Source of the DNA: Microbacterium sp. W4I4
Lineage (GTDB): Bacteria; Actinomycetota; Actinomycetes; Actinomycetales; Microbacteriaceae
Assembly: GCF_030816235.1 (NCBI RefSeq)
Contig: NZ_JAUSXT010000001.1
Span: 2,294,001 to 2,358,000, forward strand
Length of the DNA stretch: 64,000 nucleotides
Reading direction: 5' to 3'
The notes beneath the pieces were generated by a model. That model saw only the letters and a list, made by a program, of their open reading frames with translations. It ran no database searches and was not told where the DNA came from. The position numbers were made by a program, and so were the translations under genes. The first letter of the stretch is position 1. Each line of letters opens with the position of its first letter. This document shows, one piece after another, positions 34,315 to 42,239 of the stretch.

Positions 34315-36436
34315 GGGTCCATTCTGCTTCCTGGGTGTTCTCGGCCGAGGGACGCTTCGGCGTGCCTGGCCACCAGATGCGGTCGCCGATCAGGGCGAAG
34401 ATCGCCGGCACGATCACGGTGCGCACCACGAGGGTGTCCACGATCACGCCGACGCCGACGATGAGTCCGAGCTGCCCGAGGGTGACGAGCGGCAGTACGC
34501 CGAGGGCGGCGAACACGGCCGCCAGCACGATGCCGGCGCTGGTGATCACGCCGCCGGTGTGCGCGATCGCTTCGACCATCCCGCCCTTCGTGCCGTGCAC
34601 AGCCGCTTCGGTCCGGGCCCGGTGCACGAGGAAGATCGTGTAGTCGATGCCGAGGGCGACGAGGAACAGGAACGCGAGCAGTGGCACCTGCAGATCGAGG
34701 GCGTGCTGGTCGAACAGCACCCGGCTCAGCCAGGAGCCCGCGCCGATCGCGGCGACCGCGCTGGCCAGGTTGACCACGAGCAAGAGCACGGGTGCGATCA
34801 CAGACCGCAGCAGGATGACGAGCACCAGCAGGCTGACCGCGAGCACGAGCGGGGCGATCAGCAGCAGGTCGGCCTGGTTGCCGGTGCGGGAGTCGAGGTC
34901 GGTCGCCACCGCACCGCCGACCAGGGCATCCGCACCCGGGACGGCGTGGACCGCTTCGCGCAGCTCGGCGATCTGGTTGAGGCTCTGCTCGGTGCTCGGC
35001 GCGTAGTCGCTGGTCACCATGATCTTGGTCAGCTCATCCGCGGTGCCGACCGCGTGCGCCCGCACGACTCCCTCGACGTCGTCGACGGCGGCGACGACCG
35101 CATCGGCCTGCGCCGTGGCGGAGACGATGAGGATCGGCTGCGCCTCACCGGGCGGGAAGTGGTTCGACAGCACTTCGAGGCCGATCGAGGACTCGGACTG
35201 CACCCGGAACTTCTCGATCTGGTTCAGCCCGATCGATGTGCCGAACAGTCCGGTCGCCATCACCGCGAGCAGGGCGAGCCCGGCGAGCAGGCTGACGACG
35301 GGACGCGTGACGACGTGCGCGGCGATGCGGCGCCAGCCGCGGCCGTGCTCGCGGGCGGGCTTGTCGGCACTGCTACCGGACACCGGCGCGGTTCCGGATG
35401 CCGGAGCGGGGCGCGGCACGAAGGGCCAGAACACCTTGCGGCCGCACACCACCAGCAGCGGCGGCAGCAGGAACAGCACGGATGCCACGGCGACGAGCAG
35501 ACCGATCGCCGAGGAGATGCCGAGGCCGTGGGTGCCGGGGATGACGGCGAGAACGAGGGTCAGCAGTGCCAGCACGACGGTCGCGTTGGAGGCGATGATC
35601 GCCGGTGCCGCCTTGCGCCAGGCGGTGCTCATCGCCTGGCGATGGTTCTCGGTGCGCAGCAGCTCTTCGCGGTAGCGCGAGATGAGCAGCAGCGCGTAGT
35701 TCGTGCCCGCACCGAACACGAGCACGCTGATGATGCCGGCGTCGAACTGGAGGTCCCAGGCGGATCCGGCCGCGGCGGTCAGGCGCCCGGCGAGCCCGTC
35801 GGCGAGCGCGACGACCACGAGCGGGATGAGCCAGAGCACCGGCGAGCGGTAGGTGATGATCAGCAGCAGCGCGACGATCAGGATCGTCACGAGCAGCAGG
35901 GTGAAGTCCGCGCCCTCGAACGACGAGGCCACGTCCGCGCCGAACGCCGGGCCACCCGTCACCTGCAGGGTCAGACCGGTCGGGGTCTGCTCCACGACAT
36001 CCGCCCGCAGCTCCTTGAGCACCTCGGCGGTCTCGGCGTTCGTGTCGCCCACCTTGATCGGGGTGACGATCACCGCGGCCCTGCCGTCCTCGCTGACGAG
36101 AGGGCCGGTGGAATCGGCATCCGCATGCTCGTCGAGAACCGGCAGCATCCCCTTCAGGCCTCCGACCTGAGCATCCGTCAGCTTCGCGTCGTCGTCGCGC
36201 GAGGCGACGACGAGCACCGACTGTCGGTCCGCGTTCGGGAAGCTCTTGAGGATCTCCGCGACCCGGGTGGATTCCGCGTCGGTGGGAGCCTGCGCGTTGC
36301 TGGCCGGGGCCTTCGCGGAGCCGAACGCGCCGAAGAGGAGCACCATGATCAGGACCACGAGGCCCAGTGAGATCCACGCACCGCGGCGGGACGTGAGTCG
36401 GTCGGAGAAGTGCCGTTGCACACCAGAAGCTGCCAT
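34265..36436 (-). CDS. MMPL/RND family membrane transporter
   Basis: 723 residues from ATG 36436. Two repeats, each with an N-terminal membrane helix, an extracytoplasmic domain and a block of about five more helices (first block about residues 200-370, second about 555-700). Motifs: GAGTNYALLLISRYREEL and FLVALGIDYTIFLVHRARTE, the Asp/Tyr pair region expected for proton coupling. MMPL proteins of actinobacteria export lipids or small hydrophobic compounds. It starts the operon with the histidine kinase and response regulator; its cargo is unknown. Confidence 0.9.
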   Translation of the reverse strand: MAASGVQRHFSDRLTSRRGAWISLGLVVLIMVLLFGAFGSAKAPASNAQAPTDAESTRVAEILKSFPNADRQSVLVVASRDDDAKLTDAQVGGLKGMLPVLDEHADADSTGPLVSEDGRAAVIVTPIKVGDTNAETAEVLKELRADVVEQTPTGLTLQVTGGPAFGADVASSFEGADFTLLLVTILIVALLLIITYRSPVLWLIPLVVVALADGLAGRLTAAAGSAWDLQFDAGIISVLVFGAGTNYALLLISRYREELLRTENHRQAMSTAWRKAAPAIIASNATVVLALLTLVLAVIPGTHGLGISSAIGLLVAVASVLFLLPPLLVVCGRKVFWPFVPRPAPASGTAPVSGSSADKPAREHGRGWRRIAAHVVTRPVVSLLAGLALLAVMATGLFGTSIGLNQIEKFRVQSESSIGLEVLSNHFPPGEAQPILIVSATAQADAVVAAVDDVEGVVRAHAVGTADELTKIMVTSDYAPSTEQSLNQIAELREAVHAVPGADALVGGAVATDLDSRTGNQADLLLIAPLVLAVSLLVLVILLRSVIAPVLLLVVNLASAVAAIGAGSWLSRVLFDQHALDLQVPLLAFLFLVALGIDYTIFLVHRARTEAAVHGTKGGMVEAIAHTGGVITSAGIVLAAVFAALGVLPLVTLGQLGLIVGVGVIVDTLVVRTVIVPAIFALIGDRIWWPGTPKRPSAENTQEAEWTHEPREFAVVATSTDAR

Positions 36437-36564
36437 GTCATCCACTTCACCAGCGGCCGCTTCCGAGCACATCGCGAACGAGGGTGAACCGCCACTCCTC
36501 CAAAAGGATGAGGCGCCGGCCGCAGGCACGGGAACCCGGCGGCACGACGACGGCGCCGGGTGAT

Positions 36565-36570
36565 TAGGCT
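36565..36570 (+). promoter_or_regulatory. -10 box for a near-leaderless transcript
   Basis: TAGGCT ends 9 nt before ATG 36580, and there is no ribosome-binding site. The gene is therefore probably read from a leaderless message. Confidence 0.5.
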
Positions 36571-36579
36571 GAGTTCATC

Positions 36580-37386
36580 ATGGATGAATTCTGGCGGTGG
36601 GCTGCCGAGCACTGGTGGTTGGGCTTCGTCGTGTTCGGCGTGGTCAGCAGCGCTGTCGGCGGGATCGCAAAGTCCTGGGACCGTGGGGCGAAGCGCCGGC
36701 ATGAGCGGCGCCTCGAGACGCTGCGGGTGAAAACTCAGCTCAAGACCGCCGAGATCCAGGCGCGAGGCTTCGCCGCAGCGCCGGTCACCGCGGCGCCTGC
36801 GCAGCCGGCATCCGTCCCTCCGAACGAGCTCCTCGAGCGCCTGCTCGCGGAGCACGACGAGATCACCGCGCGCTGGCTCGACTACGAGCTCGACGTCGCC
36901 AAGCTCATCGCCTTCCCCGCGATGAGCGACGGCCGCCAGCCCCTGACCGCGGCGTTCCTGCGGGCGAAGAAGACGGCGGACGCGCTGCGCCCGGCATCCG
37001 CGGATGCGAAGGTCACCGAGCAGCGCGTGACCGAGTATCTGGACGCCGTCGGAAACTACGCCGTGGCGTTCGAGGTCGCCGAGCGCGACGCCCGCAGATT
37101 GCGCGACTCGAGCTTCAGCGTCGATGAGCGCAAGCGCCTCGACCGCGCACAGCACATGCTGAAGGTCGCTCTCGACGAGTCCGCCACCCGGGCCGAGCGG
37201 CAGGTCGCATACAAGCGCGTGCGCGACGAGCTGGAAGGGCTCATCCTTCTCTCGGACGAGGCCGTGCAGGTGCTCGAGAAGAAGGTCGCCGGCGAACTGT
37301 CGGCCGGCCCTGCTTCTGCTCCCGCCCCGCCCGCGGCCCCCGAGCCCGAGCGGATGCCGCTGCGCCGCGACGACTCGCAGGCCTGA
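36580..37386 (+). CDS. Hypothetical membrane-anchored helical protein
   Basis: 268 residues; not recognised as a named family. One N-terminal membrane helix (WWLGFVVFGVVSSAVGGIA, residues about 12-30) is followed by a basic stretch KRRHERRLETLRVKTQLKTAE, a Pro/Ala linker, and a helical domain at residues 80-240 rich in Glu, Arg and Lys (ADAKVTEQRVTEYLDAVGNY, RKRLDRAQHMLKVALDESAT), ending in a disordered Pro/Ala tail. The order suggests a cytoplasmic coiled-coil domain tethered to the membrane. It diverges from the MMPL gene with about 140 bp between. No function is proposed. Confidence 0.75.
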   Translation: MDEFWRWAAEHWWLGFVVFGVVSSAVGGIAKSWDRGAKRRHERRLETLRVKTQLKTAEIQARGFAAAPVTAAPAQPASVPPNELLERLLAEHDEITARWLDYELDVAKLIAFPAMSDGRQPLTAAFLRAKKTADALRPASADAKVTEQRVTEYLDAVGNYAVAFEVAERDARRLRDSSFSVDERKRLDRAQHMLKVALDESATRAERQVAYKRVRDELEGLILLSDEAVQVLEKKVAGELSAGPASAPAPPAAPEPERMPLRRDDSQA

Positions 37387-37400
37387 CCCGTCCCGGATTC

Positions 37401-37467
37401 AGGACGTATGCACTTCTGAAGGACGCTGGCGTGCGCTGCATCCTTCAGAAGTGCATACGTCCTTCAG
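37401..37467. repeat. 67-bp palindromic element, family B copy 1
   Basis: Two perfect 23-nt arms at 37401-37423 (AGGACGTATGCACTTCTGAA...) and 37441-37463, with a 17-nt loop, then TCAG. A second 67-bp copy with a diverged right arm is at 38482. It lies between two tandem genes. Confidence 0.8.
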
Positions 37468-37486
37468 AAGTGCCCGCACCGGGTCG

Positions 37487-37492
37487 TAGGCT
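37487..37492 (+). promoter_or_regulatory. -10 box of a leaderless promoter
   Basis: TAGGCT, 7 nt before ATG 37500, with no ribosome-binding site. This spacing is typical of leaderless actinobacterial genes. Confidence 0.55.
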
Positions 37493-37499
37493 CGGCACC

Positions 37500-38429
37500 A
37501 TGGACAGCACACCGCAGGTCGGGATCGTCGGCGCGGGAGGCATCGCCCCGCCGCACATCGAGGGCTGGCTGGCGCTCGGCGCCGAGGTCGGCATCCTGCG
37601 TCGCACCGGAGCGGATGCTCTCGCGGAGCAGTACCGCATCCGCATCCATGACTCCCTCGACGCGCTGCTCGACGCGTCCGAGATCGTCGACATCGTCAGC
37701 CCGACGCCCTCGCATCCGGACATCGCGCAGGCGGCGTTCGACCGCGGCCGGCATGTGGTGTGCGAGAAGCCGCTCGCGCTCACCGCATCCGACGCGCAGG
37801 CGATGACGGATGCCGCGCACGCGGCCGCGGTGCGGCTGTTCCCCGCCCACGTCGTGCGCTACTTCGACGGGTACCGGCGACTGCACGAGCAGCGCGAGAC
37901 GGTGGGGCGGATGCTGGAGCTCACCTTCCGCCGCACGGTCGCCGCACCCTCGGCGGCCTGGTTCTACTCGCAGGAGCTCGGCGGCGGGCTGATCCGCGAC
38001 CTGATGATCCACGACCTCGACCAGGCGCTCTGGCTTGCGGGTCCGGTCGCGGAGGTGTCGGCGACGCAGGATCGGGCCGACGAGCAGCCGCCGGTCTCGG
38101 CACACGTGACCCTCACGCACGTCAACGGGGCGATCAGCCACGTGCGCGCGGACTGGTTCGGGCCCGAGACCCCGTTCCGCTCGCAGGTCGAAGTGGTCGG
38201 GGCGGATGGCGCCCTGCGCTTCGGCACCGATGAGCTCGGCGGCGCCCGCGAGGGGTATCTGCCCCCGGCATCCGATCTCGACCCGTACCGGGCGCAGCTC
38301 GCAGACTTCCTCGACGCGCTGCGCACCGGCCGCGACGCGCGCGTCACACCCGAGGACGGCGTCGCCGCGGTCGCCCTGGTGGATGCCGCCTACGCGTCGC
38401 TCGCCTCCGGGCATCCGGTCGTCCTCTGA
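37500..38429 (+). CDS. Gfo/Idh/MocA family oxidoreductase (C)
   Basis: 309 residues from ATG 37500. VGIVGAGGIAPPHIEGWLAL is the Rossmann start, HVVCEKPLALTASDAQAM holds the Glu-Lys-Pro motif, and GGGLIRDLMIHDLDQALWL holds the catalytic His. It is not adjacent to sugar genes and seems to be a stand-alone, leaderless gene between a hypothetical protein and the lipase-maturation-factor-like gene. Substrate unknown; the family acts on sugars, inositols and related polyols. Confidence 0.88.
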   Translation: MDSTPQVGIVGAGGIAPPHIEGWLALGAEVGILRRTGADALAEQYRIRIHDSLDALLDASEIVDIVSPTPSHPDIAQAAFDRGRHVVCEKPLALTASDAQAMTDAAHAAAVRLFPAHVVRYFDGYRRLHEQRETVGRMLELTFRRTVAAPSAAWFYSQELGGGLIRDLMIHDLDQALWLAGPVAEVSATQDRADEQPPVSAHVTLTHVNGAISHVRADWFGPETPFRSQVEVVGADGALRFGTDELGGAREGYLPPASDLDPYRAQLADFLDALRTGRDARVTPEDGVAAVALVDAAYASLASGHPVVL

Positions 38430-38439
38430 CCCGCCCCGG

Positions 38440-38473
38440 CCCGCCCGCCCGCCCGCCCGCCCGCCCGCCCGCC
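38440..38473. repeat. Tetranucleotide (CCCG)n microsatellite
   Basis: About 8.5 uninterrupted copies of a 4-bp GC-only unit, starting 11 nt after the oxidoreductase stop codon. Being outside any reading frame, it should not affect protein sequence, but the length may vary by slippage. Confidence 0.8.
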
Positions 38474-38481
38474 ACGAATGA

Positions 38482-38548
38482 AGGACGAATGCACTTCTGA
38501 AGGAGAAAACGGCGCGCAGCATCCTTCAGAACGGCAAACCTCCTTCAG
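38482..38548. repeat. 67-bp palindromic element, family B copy 2
   Basis: Left arm AGGACGAATGCACTTCTGAA is almost identical to copy 1; the right arm is diverged (TCCTTCAGAACGGCAAACC...). Same total length and same TCCTTCAG end. The last bases form the stop codon of the converging gene 38545-40035, so the element provides its C-terminus. Confidence 0.75.
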
Positions 38549-40035
38549 ACCCGCAGCGCGACCGGCCGTACCAGCACGCGGCGCCGGTCGCGCAGCCACA
38601 CGTCGCCGGTCGCGCGGTGCTGAGCGCGGGTCGTGAACCGGTAGCGGTACGAGATCACGCGCACCCAGCGCGGGCGACGCCCCTCGAAGGGGTCGTGGCA
38701 CAGCATCCGCAGCATCGCGGGGTCGGCCTCGAGCAGCCGCCACAGGAAGGCCGTGAACCAGTCCTCCAGCGAGCGGCCCAGCGGCAGGAACCACATCAGC
38801 CAGTCCAGGCGCAGATGGTACGGCGCGAACTGGCGCGGGATGCGGTGCACATCGCCCGGCTTGCCCTTGAACTCGTACTCGCGCCAGTCCGCGGCATCCG
38901 CATCGGCATCCTCCGTGCCCTCCACGATGTACTCGATGCGCTCCTTCGTGACGGTGCCGAACGCGCCGTACGCGTTCGCGAGCTGCCAGCGGTTGAAGCT
39001 CGCGTTCATCAGCTGACGGCGCGCGAACAGGTTGCGCAGCGCCGGCCAGCTGAGAGCCAGGCAGAGGATGCCGACGGCGGCGGTGATCACGGTCCAGTAC
39101 CCTTCGACGCGCTCAGGGACCCATCCGCCCTGGGTCGCTGAGCCTGTCGAAGAGCCGGGCAGCGACACCGCCGAGAACGCGACGACCACCGTCGCCCAGT
39201 TCAGCCAGGCGAAGTTGCCGGTGACGATCAGCCACAGCTGGGTGAGGATCACGACGCCGGCCGCCACGGTGCCGACGATCTGCGGCCCTTCGACGAGCTC
39301 AGGGACCCATCTCTGGAGCAGCGCCAGCGCCGGGGCGAACAGGAAGACCGGCACGATCAACTGCGCGAAGTGGTTGCCGAGCACCTCGCCCCGGTGGAAC
39401 CACGCCGGCAGCAGATGCGCCTGGCGACTGAGCGGCCCGGGCATCGGCTGGGTCTCGTGGTGGAACATCATGGCGGTCAGGTCGCGCCATTCGCGTCCGC
39501 CGCGGATCTTGATCATGCCCGCGCCGAACTCCAGCCGGAACAGCAGCCACCAGAACAGCACGATCACCACGGTCGGCGGTGGCTGGTCGCGCGACCCCAG
39601 GAAGGCCGCGAGGAACCCCGCCTCGAGCAGCAGCATCTCCCAGCCGAATCCGTAGAAGGTCTGCCCGATGCTGGAGATCGACATGTACCCGAACCACAGC
39701 AGCAGGAAGCAGATCATCGGCACCCATGGCGGTCCGAGCTGCGGGATGCCGGCGACCAGAGCCAGCGCGATCAGCATCCCGACACCGCACAGCACGACCA
39801 GTCGGCGATCCGTGTAGCGGATGCGGGTGAAGACCGTCGGATGCAGCATCCGCCGTCTGGCCTTCGACGATGCCACCCACGCGAGCAGGTCGGGCGCGGG
39901 CAGCAGCCCGCGCTCCCCCAGCAGCGGGCGGAACTGGTTCAGGGTGGACAGGAAGGCGACGGCGAAGAGCGCCGCGATGCCCCGCTGCAGGACCTCACGG
40001 GCGAAGCCGAAGTCGACGGCGGCGAACCCGTCCAT
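38545..40035 (-). CDS. Lipase maturation factor family membrane protein
   Basis: 496 residues with about ten membrane helices in residues 15-340 and a C-terminal soluble part with the LMF-like segments WREYEFKGKPGDVHRIPRQ, APYHLRLDWLMWF and FTAFLWRLLEADPAMLRML. In animals LMF1 aids lipase folding in the ER; the bacterial role is not established. Start ATG 40035 is preceded by TAGCCT 6 nt upstream, so it is probably leaderless. Two palindromic inserts read WVPELVEG (residues 243-250) and SSTGSATQGG-WVPERVEG (about 294-312) in loops between helices. The stop codon comes from repeat B2. Confidence 0.85.
   Translation of the reverse strand: MDGFAAVDFGFAREVLQRGIAALFAVAFLSTLNQFRPLLGERGLLPAPDLLAWVASSKARRRMLHPTVFTRIRYTDRRLVVLCGVGMLIALALVAGIPQLGPPWVPMICFLLLWFGYMSISSIGQTFYGFGWEMLLLEAGFLAAFLGSRDQPPPTVVIVLFWWLLFRLEFGAGMIKIRGGREWRDLTAMMFHHETQPMPGPLSRQAHLLPAWFHRGEVLGNHFAQLIVPVFLFAPALALLQRWVPELVEGPQIVGTVAAGVVILTQLWLIVTGNFAWLNWATVVVAFSAVSLPGSSTGSATQGGWVPERVEGYWTVITAAVGILCLALSWPALRNLFARRQLMNASFNRWQLANAYGAFGTVTKERIEYIVEGTEDADADAADWREYEFKGKPGDVHRIPRQFAPYHLRLDWLMWFLPLGRSLEDWFTAFLWRLLEADPAMLRMLCHDPFEGRRPRWVRVISYRYRFTTRAQHRATGDVWLRDRRRVLVRPVALRV
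39100..39154. repeat. 55-bp palindromic element inside a coding region (family L, copy 1)
   Basis: Arms CCCTTCGACGCGCTCAGGGA (from 39100) and its imperfect complement ending at 39154 match at 20 of 24 pairs. The core CTTCGAC(A/G)xGCTCAGGGACC is familiar from intergenic repeats of Microbacteriaceae and other high-GC bacteria. Here it is translated in frame as SSTGSATQGG-WVPERVEG. Confidence 0.75.
39286..39309. repeat. Single arm of the family L element in the same gene
   Basis: 24 nt beginning CCCTTCGACGAGCTCAGGGA, translated on the minus strand as WVPELVEG in the same frame as copy 1. Only one arm is present, either a partial insertion or a remnant. Confidence 0.65.
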
Positions 40036-40110
40036 GACGACAGGCTACGACGTGCGCGGGCGCACCGGGAGGGGTTGACACCTCGAACCACACGCTCGAA
40101 CCACGCGCTC

Positions 40111-40190
40111 GGGAGGAGAACGCAGCGTGGGGAGGAGTCTTCGCGTCGAAGGCTCCTCCCCACGGCGAGAACTCCTCCCGAACGGGAGGG
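40111..40190. repeat. 80-bp palindromic element, family C copy 1
   Basis: Nested inverted repeats: outer GGGAGGAG/CTCCTCCC and inner GTGGGGAGGAG (40127-40137) / CTCCTCCCCAC (40153-40163). It occupies the gap between the LMF-like gene and ridA. Copy 2 at 47824 has equal length and compensating changes in the stem. The rest of the 40036-40204 gap shows nothing else. Confidence 0.8.
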
Positions 40191-40204
40191 TCACGCCGGC
40201 GCGC

Positions 40205-40588
40205 TCAGCCCTGCGGGAACGCGGCGACCACGTCGATCTCGACGAGGATGTTCGCCAGCTGCGAGCCCACCGTGGTGCGCACCGGGTACGGAGCGGTGAA
40301 GAACTCCTCGTACGCCGCGTTGAACTCGGCGAAGTCGCTGAGGTCCTGCAGGTGCACCGTCGACTTGACGACGTCGTCCATCGTCAGTCCGTGCACGGCG
40401 AGAACCGTCTGGATGTTGCGGAGCACCTGGCGGGTCTGCTCCCCGGCGTCAGCGGCGACCGCGTTGCCGTTGGCGGCGTCCTGCGGACCGAATCCCGCCG
40501 TGTACAGGAAGCCGTTGGCGACGACCCCGTGGCTGTAGGGGCCGGCGGGTGCGGGCACGCCCTCCGTGTGGAAACCGGTCTTCGGCAT
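40205..40588 (-). CDS. RidA family reactive intermediate deaminase
   Basis: 127 residues, full length for the YjgF/YER057c/UK114 family. The substrate-binding Arg104 is in YPVRTTVG, and the C-terminal VEIDVVAAFP matches the family. AAAGGAAAG precedes ATG 40588. RidA proteins hydrolyse imines released by PLP enzymes. It is the last gene of a unit encoding a D-aminoacylase and a PLP-dependent D-amino acid deaminase, whose enamine/imine products it would deaminate. Confidence 0.93.
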   Translation of the reverse strand: MPKTGFHTEGVPAPAGPYSHGVVANGFLYTAGFGPQDAANGNAVAADAGEQTRQVLRNIQTVLAVHGLTMDDVVKSTVHLQDLSDFAEFNAAYEEFFTAPYPVRTTVGSQLANILVEIDVVAAFPQG

Positions 40589-40638
40589 ATTGCTTTCCTT
40601 TCTGTTGACAACAGGTCTGACCCCATGCGGGGAAGTTC

Positions 40639-42228
40639 TCAGGCGCCGGGTTCGCGGCGCAGTCCGCGCCCGGGCAGGGCGCCGGTCAGCTCGCCGTCGG
40701 CGAGGACGCGGATGCCGTGCACGAACACGTCATCGATGCCGACGGCCAGGGTGCGCGGGTCCTCGTAGGTGGAGGTGTCGGCCACGGAGGCCGGGTCGAC
40801 GATGATCAGATCGGCGATCGCACCGACCTCGACCGCACCGCGCCGGCCGAGCCCGAACCGGCGCACCGGCAGCGCCGACAGGTGGTGCACGGCCTCGGCC
40901 CAGCTCCAGGTGCCGAGCTCGCGCACGTACTCGCGGAGGTACCGGGCGAATGTGCCCGCGGCTCGCGGGTGCGGATGGGCGCCGATGAAGATGCCGTCGG
41001 AGCCCCCGGTGTGCGCGGGGTGGGCGAAGATGCGGGCGAGCTCGGCGCTGCTGCGCGGATGCCGCACGGCCATCACCGCGCTGCACTCCAGCCCGGATGC
41101 CACCAGGGCGTCCAGCGCGAAGTCGATCGGCGAGGTTCCCGCGCGCTCGGCAGCGGCGCGCAGGGTGAGACCGTGCGCCCACGCCAGCTCGGGTGCCGCG
41201 AGGTGGGCGAGCGTGATCATGTCGGGCCAGTCGGGGCCGAGGCTGGCGCTCTGGGTGGCCCGGGTCGTGCAGGCCTCCCGCAGTGCGGCACGGCCGGCGG
41301 GATCGGCGATCACGGCGACCGCCTCGTCCTTCGGCAGCATCGAGACCTCGGGCGGCAGGAGCGGCATGCCCAGCAGCGTGCAGCCGCGCACATACGGGTA
41401 GGCGTCGAAGGTGGCATCCACTCCGGCATCCTCCAGCGCGTCAAGTTGCGCCAGCACGATATCGGCCTCGGCGTGGAAGTGCGAGATGTGCGCCTTCAGC
41501 GGCGATCCGGTGGCCTCTGCGGCACGGCGGGAGATCTCGGCCACCTCGGAGATGCCCGCGGCGGTGTTCGACTCGTAGCCGCCGCGCATGTGGGTGACGT
41601 ACACGCCGCCGGCTTGTGCGACCGGTGCGCACAGGGCCGCGATCTCCGCGGCGTCCTGGAAGATGCCCGGCACGTAGTCGAGGCCGCTCGACAGGCCCAG
41701 CGCCCCAGCATCCATCCCCTCGGCGACGAGCGCGGCCATCCGCTGCCGGTCCTCCACGCCTGCCGGAGCGGAGTCGCGTCCGCACACCTCGAAGCGCACG
41801 GTTCCCGCCGGGACGAGGTAGCCGACGTTCAGCGGCGAGGTCCCGTCGGTGTCGGCGAGGTATGCCGCGACACCCCCGCCCCGGTAGGTGCGGTGCGGTC
41901 CATTGATCGCCGCGAAGTACTCGGATGCGTACGCGCCGTCACCCGGCGCATAGGAGACGCCGTCCTGGCCGCCGATCACCGTCGTGACGCCCTGCCTCAG
42001 CAGCGCGCGGGCGACGTCGGGGTCGCCCAGCAGGCCGTCGGCATGCGAGTGCACGTCGACGAGGCCGGGCAGCACGAACCGTCCGGATGCGTCGATCACG
42101 ACATCACCCGGGAGCGCATCGACGACGCCGACCTGCGTCACCTCGCCGCCCTCGATCGCGACGTCGGCCGGCACGGGTCCGGTCGGCAAGATCACGGATC
42201 CCCCGCGCAGCACGGTGCGAGTGCTCAT
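40639..42228 (-). CDS. N-acyl-D-amino-acid deacylase (D-aminoacylase)
   Basis: 529 residues from ATG 42228. The amidohydrolase fold is shown by LPGLVDVHSHADG (HxH), GALGLSSGLDYVPG, AHISHFHAEAD and the late GGSDGIFIGAHPHPRAAGTFARYLREYV that marks the D-aminoacylase group, with a beta-sandwich tail (VEVGAIADLIIVDP). It releases D-amino acids from N-acylated or peptide-like forms. It is co-transcribed with the PLP enzyme upstream (11 bp apart) and ridA downstream. Confidence 0.9.
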   Translation of the reverse strand: MSTRTVLRGGSVILPTGPVPADVAIEGGEVTQVGVVDALPGDVVIDASGRFVLPGLVDVHSHADGLLGDPDVARALLRQGVTTVIGGQDGVSYAPGDGAYASEYFAAINGPHRTYRGGGVAAYLADTDGTSPLNVGYLVPAGTVRFEVCGRDSAPAGVEDRQRMAALVAEGMDAGALGLSSGLDYVPGIFQDAAEIAALCAPVAQAGGVYVTHMRGGYESNTAAGISEVAEISRRAAEATGSPLKAHISHFHAEADIVLAQLDALEDAGVDATFDAYPYVRGCTLLGMPLLPPEVSMLPKDEAVAVIADPAGRAALREACTTRATQSASLGPDWPDMITLAHLAAPELAWAHGLTLRAAAERAGTSPIDFALDALVASGLECSAVMAVRHPRSSAELARIFAHPAHTGGSDGIFIGAHPHPRAAGTFARYLREYVRELGTWSWAEAVHHLSALPVRRFGLGRRGAVEVGAIADLIIVDPASVADTSTYEDPRTLAVGIDDVFVHGIRVLADGELTGALPGRGLRREPGA

Positions 42229-42239
42229 ACTCCCGCGCC

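Noticed and set aside
33866..36370. Very long open frame on the plus strand (over 800 codons) opposite the MMPL gene
   Set aside because: Composition is Arg/Asp/Gly/His-rich with no family motif; it is the antisense shadow of a GC-rich gene with clear MMPL motifs.
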